In this document: positions 37,666 through 45,594 of the stretch, in pieces
How positions within the stretch are numbered: position 1 is the first letter of the stretch
Layout: each line of letters starts with the position of its first letter
From: Alkalibacterium gilvum
Lineage (GTDB): Bacteria > Bacillota > Bacilli > Lactobacillales > Carnobacteriaceae_A
Assembly (NCBI RefSeq): GCF_900109085.1
Contig: NZ_FNYW01000002.1
Span: 124,001-188,000 of the forward strand
Length of the DNA: 64,000 bases
Direction: 5' to 3'
Position numbers and translations under genes: made by a program
The notes under the pieces: generated by a model
The model's database searches: none
Told to the model about the DNA's origin: nothing
The model's input: only the letters and a program-made list of their open reading frames with translations

Positions 37666-38610
37666 ATGGTCGGTATACGTGATATTGCAAAAAAAGCTGA
37701 GGTATCTATATCAACAGTCTCTTACGCGTTAAATAATAGTCCAAGGGTAAGTGAAGCGACAAGAAAAAGGATACAGACCATTGCTCAAGAAATGAATTAT
37801 ATCCCCAATATGGCAGGTCAGAATCTGAGAAAACAAAAGACAGATATTATAGCTGTTTATTTGTCTTCTTATCAAGGTACATTCTATTCAGAACTTCTTG
37901 AAGGGATGAATACAAAAGCTAATGAATTAGGATTTGATCTAATCGTTTGTTCTGGGAAGAGAGCGCACTTATTTTTACCCCAGCGATTGATCGATGGGAT
38001 TCTGGTTATAGATATGACCTATACAGATGAGGAATTATTAAAATATGCTGATTTGAAGTATCCAATAGTGGTATTAGATCGAAAGCTCGAGCATGATAAC
38101 GTAAAGACGGTGTTGCTTGATAATAGAACAGGATCTCAAGCAGCTGTGAAAGATTTAATAAAAAAAGATGTTGATAAGATTTATATTATCTCAGGACCGC
38201 AAAAAAACTACGACAGTATAGAAAGAACTAAAGCCGCTGTTGAAGTAGCAGAAAGTGAGAAAATCCCATATGAAATTATAGTAGGAAATTTTGATGAGAC
38301 CTCTGGCTACGAAGCTGGATCAAAAATAGAAATAGAATCATGGAAAAAATATGGGGTCTTTGCACTAAATGATGAAATGGCTCTTGGAATTTATAATTAC
38401 ATGTATGAAAATGATATAGATATCATTAATCAGCTGATAATAAGCGGATTTGACAAAAATAAAGTCATGCAGTATTTAAATCCGCCTATAAAGAGTGTAT
38501 ACTATTCAAAATATGAGTGGGGAGCTAAAGCTGTTACTGTTTTAAATGATCTGATTAAAGAAAAAGAGACAGAAGATGAATTAATTGCTACATATTATGG
38601 GACGAATTAA
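37666..38610 (+). CDS. LacI-family transcriptional regulator of the glucan locus
   Basis: A 314-aa LacI/GalR regulator. The N-terminal HTH reads 'VGIRDIAKKAEVSISTVSYALNN', followed by hinge-region sequence 'NYIPNMAGQNLRKQKTDII'. The periplasmic-binding-like sensor domain covers residues 60-310. The start ATG follows GGAGGGG. It is divergent from the EEP gene and lies at the end of the locus. GAAACGTTTC palindromes before this gene, the GH3 gene and the binding-protein gene are its likely targets. It would normally repress the locus until a sugar inducer binds. Autoregulation is suggested by the site at 37552. Confidence 0.9.
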   Translation: MVGIRDIAKKAEVSISTVSYALNNSPRVSEATRKRIQTIAQEMNYIPNMAGQNLRKQKTDIIAVYLSSYQGTFYSELLEGMNTKANELGFDLIVCSGKRAHLFLPQRLIDGILVIDMTYTDEELLKYADLKYPIVVLDRKLEHDNVKTVLLDNRTGSQAAVKDLIKKDVDKIYIISGPQKNYDSIERTKAAVEVAESEKIPYEIIVGNFDETSGYEAGSKIEIESWKKYGVFALNDEMALGIYNYMYENDIDIINQLIISGFDKNKVMQYLNPPIKSVYYSKYEWGAKAVTVLNDLIKEKETEDELIATYYGTN

Positions 38611-38638
38611 AAAAAGCTGCCACGAATGGCAGCTTTTT
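38611..38638. terminator. Bidirectional terminator after the LacI gene
   Basis: AAAAAGCTGCC (38611-38621) pairs with GGCAGCTTTTT (38628-38638) between convergent genes. Confidence 0.88.
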
Positions 38639-38642
38639 CTGT

Positions 38643-38993
38643 TTAATATTCTTCACTTAGTTCGATCGAAATGGCTAGCGTACCCCATTCTTGTTCTTTT
38701 TCTGGAGGATAAATCACATGCGTACGTTCAAGCATTTCCTCAAGTGTTGCATCTTTAGAACCGAGTGCGTCTGCAGGAAAAGCTTGAAACATCTCCTTAA
38801 AGGTAGGGAAGTGAGACAACTTTGTTATGCGTACCGTAACAGCTTCAAAAGGATTAGTTAATTTATTGAAGGTGATAAAGTCGCCTATTTTCAACTTCTG
38901 TCGTTTCAAATCATTCAGGCGGACTTCCACCGTTTTTTCGCCTGCTTCCACTAATTTGAAAGGCTTATCGTAAAGCCCCATAAAATAATGCAT
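38643..38993 (-). CDS. ASCH-domain protein
   Basis: A 116-aa single-domain ASCH protein of the PUA-like superfamily, probably RNA- or nucleotide-binding. The family pattern is seen in 'VEAGEKTVEVRLND', 'LKIGDFITF' and 'TVRITKLSHFPTFKEMF', with the closing 'EWGTLAISIEL'. The start ATG is preceded by AGAAAGGAAC. Some ASCH proteins have amidohydrolase activity on N4-acetylcytidine, but those belong to another branch. The specific role is unknown. The gene stands alone between two terminators. Confidence 0.82.
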   Translation of the reverse strand: MHYFMGLYDKPFKLVEAGEKTVEVRLNDLKRQKLKIGDFITFNKLTNPFEAVTVRITKLSHFPTFKEMFQAFPADALGSKDATLEEMLERTHVIYPPEKEQEWGTLAISIELSEEY

Positions 38994-39012
38994 AGGGATT
39001 GTTCCTTTCTTG

Positions 39013-39043
39013 AAAAAACCTCCTGAAAAGACAGGAGGTTTTT
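39013..39043. terminator. Terminator downstream of the M29 aminopeptidase gene
   Basis: Stem AAAAACCTCCTG / CAGGAGGTTTTT (39014-39043) around a short loop. It is placed to end the aminopeptidase transcript, which runs leftward through the repeat at 39066-39318. Confidence 0.8.
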
Positions 39044-39065
39044 CAGTATAGTTCCTATTTCAATA

Positions 39066-39318
39066 ATGCTCATTCAGGCTTTGCTTCCTATTTTTCGTGA
39101 GTGTCAATCGAACTTACATAACTTTTTGGTGAGGTTCTAGTCATTTATGACGTAGAACCGCAGTATGAATCGACAATGAGGAGATTCACTACCTTATTGT
39201 CTAGTTATTTAAGTTTGACACGTTCACGAAAAAAGATAACCCAAGCCATTGCGCGGGATGCTCATTCAGGCTTTGCTTCCTATTTTTCGCGAGTGTCAGT
39301 CGAACTTAAATAACTTTT
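39066..39318. repeat. 61-bp direct repeat with inverted partial copy
   Basis: Copies at 39066-39126 and 39258-39318 differ at three positions. Both begin ATGCTCATTCAGGCTTTGCT. Between them, 39204-39236 carries a degraded inverted copy of the second half (AGTTATTTAAGTTTGACACG and following), so the left copy and this stretch can pair over about 35 bases. Smaller hairpins GGTTCTA/TAGAACC and GACAAT/ATTGTC lie in the middle. No gene is seen here. The right copy ends one base before the aminopeptidase stop codon. Confidence 0.82.
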
Positions 39319-39319
39319 C

Positions 39320-40558
39320 TTATGCCCAGGCGCCTTTGCGGAAGACTGGGACACGTGTGCCGTCTTCGCGGATGCCGTCGATATCCATTTGGTCTGATCC
39401 GATCATGAAGTCTACGTGAACGTCAGAGCGGTTTAAGCCGGCTGCTTTGAGTTCTTCTTCAGACATTTCAGTTCCGCCTTCTAGGTTGAAAGCGTAAGCG
39501 GAGCCTAGTGCTAAGTGGTTGGATGCATTCTCATCAAATAGGGTATTGAAGAATGTTAAACCAGATTGTGAAATTGGTGATGCGTCAGGAACGAGAGCGA
39601 CTTCGCCAAGTCGAGCCGCACCTTCGTCAGCTTTAATTAATTCTTTAATGACATCTTCGCCTTTATCAGCGGAAACGTCCACAACTTTTCCATCTTTGAA
39701 GTGGAATGTCATGCCTTCGATAATGTTACCAGCATAGCTTAATGGTTTTGTGGAAACAACCACACCGTCTACGCGATTTGCGTCAGGTGCGCTGAACACT
39801 TCTTCTGTAGGCATGTTAGCCATAAAGCGTTCGCCGCGTGAGTTCAAACTACCAGCACCTTCCCAGCGGTGGTTTTTAGGTAGTCCAACGGTTAAATCTG
39901 TTCCTGGCGCAGTGTAGTGTAAGGAAACAAATTGTTCTTTATTTAATTCGTCAGCTTTGGATTCCAATGTTTTATCTTTGTTTGTCCAAGTTGCGACAGG
40001 GTCTTCGTCATATAAGTGAATTGATTTGAAGATTCTGTCCCATAAAGCATCCACACGTTCTTCTTTCGTTTCTAGATCAGGGAATACTTTTTCTGCCCAT
40101 TTTTCACCAGCAGCTGCCGCAACAACCCAGCTGACTTTGTTTGATTGGGTTGCTTTACGCATAGCAGAGAAAGCTTTTCCTCTTGCTTTTCGAGCAGCCG
40201 CAATCTTTTTATTGTCGAGTCCTTTTAGAGAATCAGGATCAGATGAGCGCACGCTAATACGGCTTGCTCCTTTTTCGATGTGATCCAGAGATTCATCTAC
40301 TTTGTACTGTTCAACGGTTGAAACAACGTCTAGAGGAGCATGCTTGAAAGTTGAACGCGTGATTTGATCATCTGTCCATTTGACGATGACTTCTTTAGCT
40401 CCACGCTGGTAAGCTGCCTCGGTAATAAAGCGAGCAAGTTCTGCTTGATCTACGTCAACGCTCAAGACAACGGTATGCCCATCAGAAACATTTACACCAG
40501 TTGAAACGAGTAAATCCGCATATTTTTTTAAATTTTCTTGGAAATGTGGTAATGTCAT
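39320..40558 (-). CDS. M29 family aminopeptidase (AmpS/PepS-like)
   Basis: A 412-aa metallo-aminopeptidase of family M29. The C-terminal metal-binding half shows 'EEVFSAPDANRVDGVV', 'FKDGKVVDVSADKGED', 'RLGEVALVPDASPISQSGLTFFNTLFDENASNHLALGSAY' and 'SDVHVDFMIGSDQMDIDGI', which together supply the Glu, His, Tyr and Asp ligands for the two-metal centre. The start ATG follows AGGAGGAAT. It is cytoplasmic, removing N-terminal residues from peptides taken up or made by proteolysis. It is a single-gene unit. Confidence 0.92.
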   Translation of the reverse strand: MTLPHFQENLKKYADLLVSTGVNVSDGHTVVLSVDVDQAELARFITEAAYQRGAKEVIVKWTDDQITRSTFKHAPLDVVSTVEQYKVDESLDHIEKGASRISVRSSDPDSLKGLDNKKIAAARKARGKAFSAMRKATQSNKVSWVVAAAAGEKWAEKVFPDLETKEERVDALWDRIFKSIHLYDEDPVATWTNKDKTLESKADELNKEQFVSLHYTAPGTDLTVGLPKNHRWEGAGSLNSRGERFMANMPTEEVFSAPDANRVDGVVVSTKPLSYAGNIIEGMTFHFKDGKVVDVSADKGEDVIKELIKADEGAARLGEVALVPDASPISQSGLTFFNTLFDENASNHLALGSAYAFNLEGGTEMSEEELKAAGLNRSDVHVDFMIGSDQMDIDGIREDGTRVPVFRKGAWA

Positions 40559-40848
40559 TTAAATTCCTCCTATATATTTTTATTACTCTAATAATATTAG
40601 CATAGATGACAGTTTGTCACAATCTAAAACTTTCATCAAATTTTAATGTACTCAGATAAGTAATCGGATGATATAAACAAAATTGTTTAATATTTACAAA
40701 GATAGTCCAGTTGTATCGATCATATTAATTAAGTTTATTAACTTTTCACAAGAATACTTTCCTGTAAATAACCATAATGGTATAATAATGGAGAAGTAAG
40801 TGGAATGATTTACATAGTAGATGATTATACGTGTTAGGAGTGAGGGAT

Positions 40849-41418
40849 GTGTCAAGGAAAAAGAGGATTATGAAGAAACATATTCTAGATGCCGCTTTAG
40901 ATCTTGTTAAACATGATGGGTTTGAGGATTTTACTGCCCGTCGCATTGCTGAATCGTTGAATGCATCTACTCAACCCATATATAAAGACTTTAAAAATAT
41001 GGATGATTTGAGAGAGCATTTGCTTCTTTATATTAAAACGATGGTGCAGGAAGAAGTATTTAAAGTGACTACTGGCGATAGGGGTTTGGTAGTTGTCTGT
41101 GCCAATTACATGCGCTTTGCAAAAAAAGAAGGCACGCTTTTCTGTGCAATCTTTATGGGAAAAGGACATCCCGCTGATGATTTAAATGCCTACGTGTTGA
41201 ATTCCATATACGACGTTTTGGAAAACATGTCGGAATTTGAAGATTACACTGATCGAAAAGAATTCATGGAAATTATATGGCCAGCGGTACATGGTGCTGC
41301 TGTATTATCCGCTCAGGGGCAATTGGACTATCATGAAGAGGAGATAGATAATATTGCCAATTCTATAATATATTATGGAAAAACGGTTTGGAAAGACAAG
41401 AAGGTAGGCAAAATTTAG
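40849..41418 (+). CDS. TetR/AcrR-family regulator
   Basis: A 189-aa regulator with N-terminal TetR HTH 'ILDAALDLVKHDGFEDFTARRIAESLNASTQPIYKDFKNMDDLREHLL'. The start is GTG at 40849, with AGGAG eight bases upstream; the in-frame GTG at 40831 lies ahead of that site. The C-terminal ligand domain is TetR_C-like ('FMGKGHPADDLNAYVLN', 'IWPAVHGAAVL'). No obvious target gene is adjacent, and the nearest genes point toward or away from it separately. Intergenic 40559-40848 shows no further gene. Confidence 0.82.
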   Translation: MSRKKRIMKKHILDAALDLVKHDGFEDFTARRIAESLNASTQPIYKDFKNMDDLREHLLLYIKTMVQEEVFKVTTGDRGLVVVCANYMRFAKKEGTLFCAIFMGKGHPADDLNAYVLNSIYDVLENMSEFEDYTDRKEFMEIIWPAVHGAAVLSAQGQLDYHEEEIDNIANSIIYYGKTVWKDKKVGKI

Positions 41419-41426
41419 TTAATTAG

Positions 41427-41470
41427 AAAGACTTATCCAAATGATTTTCATTTAGAGAAGTCTTTTTTTT
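41427..41470. terminator. Terminator between TetR and flavodoxin genes
   Basis: AAAGACTT (41427-41434) pairs with AAGTCTTT (41458-41465), inner AAATG/CATTT, then eight T; it serves convergent genes. Confidence 0.8.
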
Positions 41471-41479
41471 TAGGTTGCT

Positions 41480-41938
41480 TTAAGCTGTTTTGTTTTCATA
41501 GGCAGCTATCAATTTTTTGGCAAAGGCTTTAAGATTTTCTGCATCTTCTTCTTCAGGATTCAAGTTAACTTTGACATTTTCAGCGCCAAAAGTTGCGCCA
41601 GTTTTTTCAAATTGTTCATCAAAATCGTCAACTGATTTACAGTATTTCTCGTAAAACGTATCACCTGAACCAAAGTTTCCATAAATTTTGCCACTCAAAT
41701 CGACGTCTTCTAATTCTTCATAAAAATCAACAATTTCATCAGGCAAGTCTGCGTCTGTCCCGTAGGTGTATGTACCAACTATGTTGATATCGTACTCAGT
41801 ATAGTCTTCTGGATCAGCAACAATACTTTCTACAACCTCGACATCAGCACCAAGTTCGATGAAAGCTTGTTCCAAAATTTCCGCACATTCTTCTGTATTT
41901 CCCGTCAAGCTTGCGTAGACAATCATTACACTCGGCAT
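41480..41938 (-). CDS. Flavodoxin
   Basis: A 152-aa, highly acidic flavodoxin that carries electrons with FMN. The phosphate-binding loop is 'YASLTGNTEE', and the aromatic and glycine-rich FMN loops are 'GTYTYGTDADLP' and 'NFGSGDTFYEKYCKSVDDF'. The start ATG lies behind GAAAGAAGGA. The length and motifs match short-chain flavodoxins of Bacillota. It is a lone gene convergent with the TetR gene. Confidence 0.93.
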   Translation of the reverse strand: MPSVMIVYASLTGNTEECAEILEQAFIELGADVEVVESIVADPEDYTEYDINIVGTYTYGTDADLPDEIVDFYEELEDVDLSGKIYGNFGSGDTFYEKYCKSVDDFDEQFEKTGATFGAENVKVNLNPEEEDAENLKAFAKKLIAAYENKTA

Positions 41939-42158
41939 CGTTTTATATCCTTCTTTCTGAAAAATCTCATTTATAGGTTCGTATTCATCTCATCAAAAGA
42001 AGAATACCATTTAAACGGATGCAATTCAATAAAAGACAGAAAGACATGACAGATTCAGACCTTTAATTATGATAAAGTCTGCGGAACAGGTATAATTGAT
42101 AAGAAGAATGACGTTATAAAATGCATTTAAAATTGAGTACATAAAGGAGATTAGGTTT

Positions 42159-43067
42159 ATGACTAAAGCAGTTGTGATTGTTAATCCGTCAAGCGGCCGT
42201 GCTGAGGGGAAAATATATGGCCCTAAAGTTCAAACAGAGCTTGAGAAAATATATGATGAAGTGGAATTGAAATGGACAGAAAAAGAGGGGGATGCGACGC
42301 GATTCACCCGTGAAGCAACGCAGCAACAAGTGGATGCTATTTATGCGCTAGGTGGTGACGGGACTGTCAATGAGTGTGTGAATGGGATTGCGACTGAAGA
42401 AAATCGTCCACCCTTTGGCTTCATTCCGCTAGGGACAGTGAATGATTTGGGACGCGTTTTAGGTATCCCAATGAATCCTGATAAGGCAGTTAAGGGTTTA
42501 ACGACTCGTCGGAAAAAAGCGATTGATATTGGGAAGATTAATGATACGTTTTTTGTTGATATTGTAGCGATTGGCTCTATTCCCGAAGCTGTGCATTCCG
42601 TACCTGTTGAAGAAAAAACGAAATTAGGTCCCTTTGCTTATCTGCTGGAAGGGTTCAAGGCACTTTCTGAAAAAGAAGTGTACCCATTTAAGTTCAATGT
42701 TGAAGAGGAAATAACAGAAGTTGACTCATTCCTAGTCATTATCGCGCTGACTAATTCTGTTGCGGGGATTCCAACAATGATTCCAGATGCGAGTGAAGAT
42801 GATGGCTTTTTACATTTACTGGCTGTAAAAGGAGAAAACATTGCCGAGAAGTTTAACTTGATTCCTAAGATATTCTCTGGAAAAGTGTCAGAAGATGACG
42901 ATGTGTTTTACCGTAAATTTAAAACAGCAGAAATTTCCTTAACAAATGAGGAAAAATATAAAACAGTTGTCACAAACGTTGATGGAGACGAAGGCGATTA
43001 TTTACCAATAAAATTAGAAGTATTTAAACACTACATGGAAGTCTTTGTACCTGACAAAAATGACTAA
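42159..43067 (+). CDS. Diacylglycerol kinase-like lipid kinase (YegS/BmrU/DgkB type)
   Basis: A 302-aa DAGK-catalytic-domain protein. It opens 'KAVVIVNPSSGRAEGKIYGP', has the nucleotide-binding 'YALGGDGTVNECVNGI' and 'FGFIPLGTVNDLGRVLGI', and the C-terminal domain ends 'TNVDGDEGDYLPIKLEVF'. Such enzymes phosphorylate diacylglycerol or related lipids. It is preceded by AAAGGAG. I cannot separate essential DgkB from the YegS/BmrU subgroup by eye. Confidence 0.87.
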   Translation: MTKAVVIVNPSSGRAEGKIYGPKVQTELEKIYDEVELKWTEKEGDATRFTREATQQQVDAIYALGGDGTVNECVNGIATEENRPPFGFIPLGTVNDLGRVLGIPMNPDKAVKGLTTRRKKAIDIGKINDTFFVDIVAIGSIPEAVHSVPVEEKTKLGPFAYLLEGFKALSEKEVYPFKFNVEEEITEVDSFLVIIALTNSVAGIPTMIPDASEDDGFLHLLAVKGENIAEKFNLIPKIFSGKVSEDDDVFYRKFKTAEISLTNEEKYKTVVTNVDGDEGDYLPIKLEVFKHYMEVFVPDKND

Positions 43068-43138
43068 AGTGTGTATACTTGAAGTAAGAATTAGGGTAAT
43101 AATTCACCTTGATTCCTAAAAAAGCTCCCCTATCAGAT

Positions 43139-43306
43139 AAACTGTCCGCTTATTAAAATTCACTGTTCACAGGTAATCACAGTCACTCCTCAATTGAACC
43201 CTTTCATCCCTATAAAAAATAGGCGAGGAGACTAAATACGATCACTAGTCAACGAACACGACAATTTTGATAAAGAGAACCCACTTTTCTACTAAGCGGA
43301 CGGTTT
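43139..43306 (+). other. Long-range inverted repeat in an intergenic region
   Basis: AAACTGTCCGCTTA (43139-43152) pairs with TAAGCGGACGGTTT (43293-43306) with one G-T pair, about 140 bases apart; the right arm runs into a T-rich stretch. No coding frame of note lies between. It could be the outer stem of a structured RNA; I do not recognise a known class. Confidence 0.45.
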
Positions 43307-43320
43307 TTATAATAAAGAAA

Positions 43321-43443
43321 GAAGCCCTCGATTTTTCTGTCGAAGGCTTCTTTTTGTAATGCTTAAGAAGGATGAAACTGTCTAGCTAGACAGTTTCGAC
43401 AGTAAAGCTTTAATGGAGGAACATACGCGCTAGAGCGCGTATG
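43321..43443 (+). repeat. Composite hairpin module, left copy
   Basis: Three palindromes follow one another. A terminator-like stem GAAGCC.TCGA / TCGA.GGCTTC (43321-43350) is followed by T5. A 24-bp perfect palindrome, GAAACTGTCTAG and its reverse complement, lies at 43374-43397. A hairpin CATACGCGCT-AG-AGCGCGTATG lies at 43422-43443. The same series occurs at 44861-44979. Confidence 0.85.
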
Positions 43444-43477
43444 GACCGCATTGATATTTTTTGTGCTTTATTTTAGG

Positions 43478-43778
43478 TGGTTCGGCCACTGGTGCGTTAA
43501 TTATCGTTAGGAAGTGTCAAAGCTGTGGGAGTTCGGCCATTGCATGACTAAATATATCTCAGAGTGTCCGAAGTCGAGTGAAGTTCGGACACTGGCGTAT
43601 TGTTTCTTGTCTGGAAACGTCGAAACTGAGGAACTTCGGCCATTGTATGATTAAATATATCTTAGAGTGTCCGAAGTCGGGTGAAGTTCGGCCACTAGTG
43701 CATTAATTATCGTTAGGAAGTGTCGAAGTCTGGGGAGTTCGACCAATATATGACTAAATATATTTTAGAGTGTCCGAA
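43478..43778 (+). repeat. Hairpin array with 103-base period (array 2)
   Basis: Two hairpin types alternate. Type A, AGTGTCCGAA-N11-TTCGGACACT (best copy 43563-43593), recurs at 43563, 43666 and 43769. Type B, GTCGAA-N10-TTCGAC-like, recurs at about 43513, 43616 and 43719. Spacing alternates 50 and 53 bases. The AT-rich stretches between hairpins, such as GACTAAATATAT, are also conserved. It follows the left composite module directly and ends about 160 bases before the NERD gene. Confidence 0.85.
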
Positions 43779-43937
43779 CGCAATATAATGTCCCTAACAC
43801 CACCACACAATACGTCCGAATGACTTCATCTTTATTTGTGACAGATATGCTCTTCATTTATAAGAAATACATTAAAAAACGAAATAGTTTCGTGAGTTTT
43901 TAATTCTTTCGTAAATATCTATAGTGGAGGTGTTGAA

Positions 43938-44852
43938 ATGAAGTTATTAAAAGAGAGAACTAAGTCTAAACTGCTTTTGGGACTGCAAGCTCTGGATAAA
44001 CGAATGCATTTATCGAGTTCAGATAAGAATTATCTATTGAATCTTGAAAAAGGTTACGCGGGAGAGGCGCTTTTTGACGAAATTGTCAAAAAGCATCTGA
44101 CGAATGATTGCTTGGTAATGAACGATTTGCTGCTTATTAGCGGAGGCAACAGCTTTCAAATTGACAGCCTTGTCATGACAACGGATGCGCTGCATATTTA
44201 CGAGGTGAAAAATTATAAAGGAAATTATCAGTTTTCTGCGGGTCAACTGCTAACTCTGTCAGGTCAAGAAATCGTCAGCCCTGTCACTCAAATAAGCCGC
44301 TCTAAAACATTAATGAAGGATGTGATCAAGGAATTTGGATCAGGCCTAACGGTGAAATCATTTATCGTATTTGTTCATCCCACGTTTTCCTTGTATCTAG
44401 CTAAGCCGACCGACCCGTTCCTCCTACCGAATCAGATAGAAAAGCATTTGAACGAACTCAATCAGCACAATATTTCTTTGACAAAGAAACAACGATTGGC
44501 AGCTGAAAAAATAGTGCGTGAACATAAAACAGAGGTTCCTTATCAAAAATACCTGCCTGACTATGACTTGAATAATTTGAAACAAGGTTTATTTTGTCCT
44601 AAATGTAGTAGTGCATCATTAGAAATAACAAGAGGACGAGCCAAATGCAGGGACTGTTCTCATAGCGTGGCGACTTACGAGTTGATCATTGGGCATATAA
44701 TGGATTTTAAATTGCTATTTCCAGATGAAAAAGTAACGACGAGGAAGATATGCCAGTGGTGCGGAGGGGAAATTAATTCTAGAAAAATTAGGCGGATATT
44801 AATTAAGGCGTTCGAAAAAGAAGGGAAAACTAGCGCTACATATTATTTGTAA
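43938..44852 (+). CDS. NERD-domain protein with C-terminal zinc-binding motifs
   Basis: A 304-aa protein. The NERD (nuclease-related) domain covers about residues 36-150: 'GYAGEALFDEIV', 'NDLLLISGGNSFQIDSLVMTTDALHIYEVKNYKGNY' contains the D-x(n)-ExK core of PD-(D/E)xK-like nucleases. The C-terminal third has two zinc-ribbon-like pairs, 'FCPKCSSASLE...RAKCRDC' and 'KICQWCGGEI'. The start ATG follows GTGGAGGTG. There is no signal peptide. NERD proteins are often found on plasmids or islands, with function poorly defined. The gene is enclosed by two near-duplicate intergenic modules. Confidence 0.82.
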   Translation: MKLLKERTKSKLLLGLQALDKRMHLSSSDKNYLLNLEKGYAGEALFDEIVKKHLTNDCLVMNDLLLISGGNSFQIDSLVMTTDALHIYEVKNYKGNYQFSAGQLLTLSGQEIVSPVTQISRSKTLMKDVIKEFGSGLTVKSFIVFVHPTFSLYLAKPTDPFLLPNQIEKHLNELNQHNISLTKKQRLAAEKIVREHKTEVPYQKYLPDYDLNNLKQGLFCPKCSSASLEITRGRAKCRDCSHSVATYELIIGHIMDFKLLFPDEKVTTRKICQWCGGEINSRKIRRILIKAFEKEGKTSATYYL

Positions 44853-44860
44853 AGGGTCTG

Positions 44861-44979
44861 AGCCTTCGATTTTGTATCGAAGGCTTCCTTTTATATTTTT
44901 TAGTAGGGATAAAACTGTCTGGCTAGACAGTTTTTACAATAGAGAATCAGATAAGAACATACGCGCCCTGGCGCGTATG
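44861..44979 (+). repeat. Composite hairpin module, right copy
   Basis: The same order as at 43321-43443: terminator stem AGCCTTCGAT / ATCGAAGGCT (44861-44885), palindrome AAAACTGTCTGG / CTAGACAGTTTT (44911-44934, one G-T pair), and hairpin CATACGCGC-N4-GCGCGTATG (44958-44979). Stem sequences are kept while loops and spacers differ. The first hairpin would terminate the NERD transcript. Confidence 0.85.
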
Positions 44980-45049
44980 ACCAGCATTGATTGTTTGGTT
45001 TGTGCTTTGTTACTATCGGCGTTTAAACAACTAGCGTAGTCCTGTCCGA

Positions 45050-45375
45050 TAGCGCTTGTCCAGTTCGGGTGAAGTTCGGACACTGGCGCATTGTTTCTTG
45101 CTTGGAAACGTCGAAGATGGGTGAGTTTGACCATTACATGACTAAATATATCTCAGAGTGTCCGAAGTCGAGTTAAGTTCGGACACTATCACATTATTTA
45201 TTGTCTGGAACCGTCGAAGATGGTGAAGTTTGACGATTTCTTGACTAAATATATCTCAGAGTGTCCGAACCCACGCTAAGTTCGGACACTGCCACATCAA
45301 TCATCATCTGGAAATGTCGAAGATGGAAAACTTTGACCATTACGCAATCAAATAGTCCTTAATGTGTCCGAACGT
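45050..45375 (+). repeat. Hairpin array with 103-base period (array 3)
   Basis: Type A hairpins (GTGTCCGAA...TTCGGACAC) recur at about 45054, 45157, 45260 and 45362, each 103 bases apart, with type B (CGTCGAAGATGG...TTTGAC) between them. The layout is the same as in array 2. Positions 45376-45540 hold only a C- and A-rich stretch with a repeated AACGTTATCTA, in which I see no gene. Confidence 0.85.
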
Positions 45376-45554
45376 TATCTAAAACGTTATCTAGGACGTC
45401 ATGTAAAACGACCCCCAACACACGATGCCCACACGTTACGCCAATATCACACCCACACCCCGCTCAAACGCACCTAAACATGCACCATCAGCAACAGTTC
45501 ATCTGAATTAACAAGTTTTCGATAAAAAAGGTTTTTAATGCCTAGTGTTTTCGC

Positions 45555-45560
45555 TATAAT
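45555..45560 (+). promoter_or_regulatory. -10 box of the methionine aminopeptidase gene
   Basis: TATAAT at 45555-45560, 34 bases before the GTG start. Its position inside the upstream extension of the reading frame argues against the earlier ATG at 45538. Confidence 0.55.
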
Positions 45561-45594
45561 AGTAGAGGAAATGAATAATGAAGGAGAATGTTTT

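Noticed and set aside
45538-45594. Upstream start for methionine aminopeptidase
   Set aside because: A TATAAT box lies within this stretch, and GTG at 45595 has the proper ribosome-binding site.
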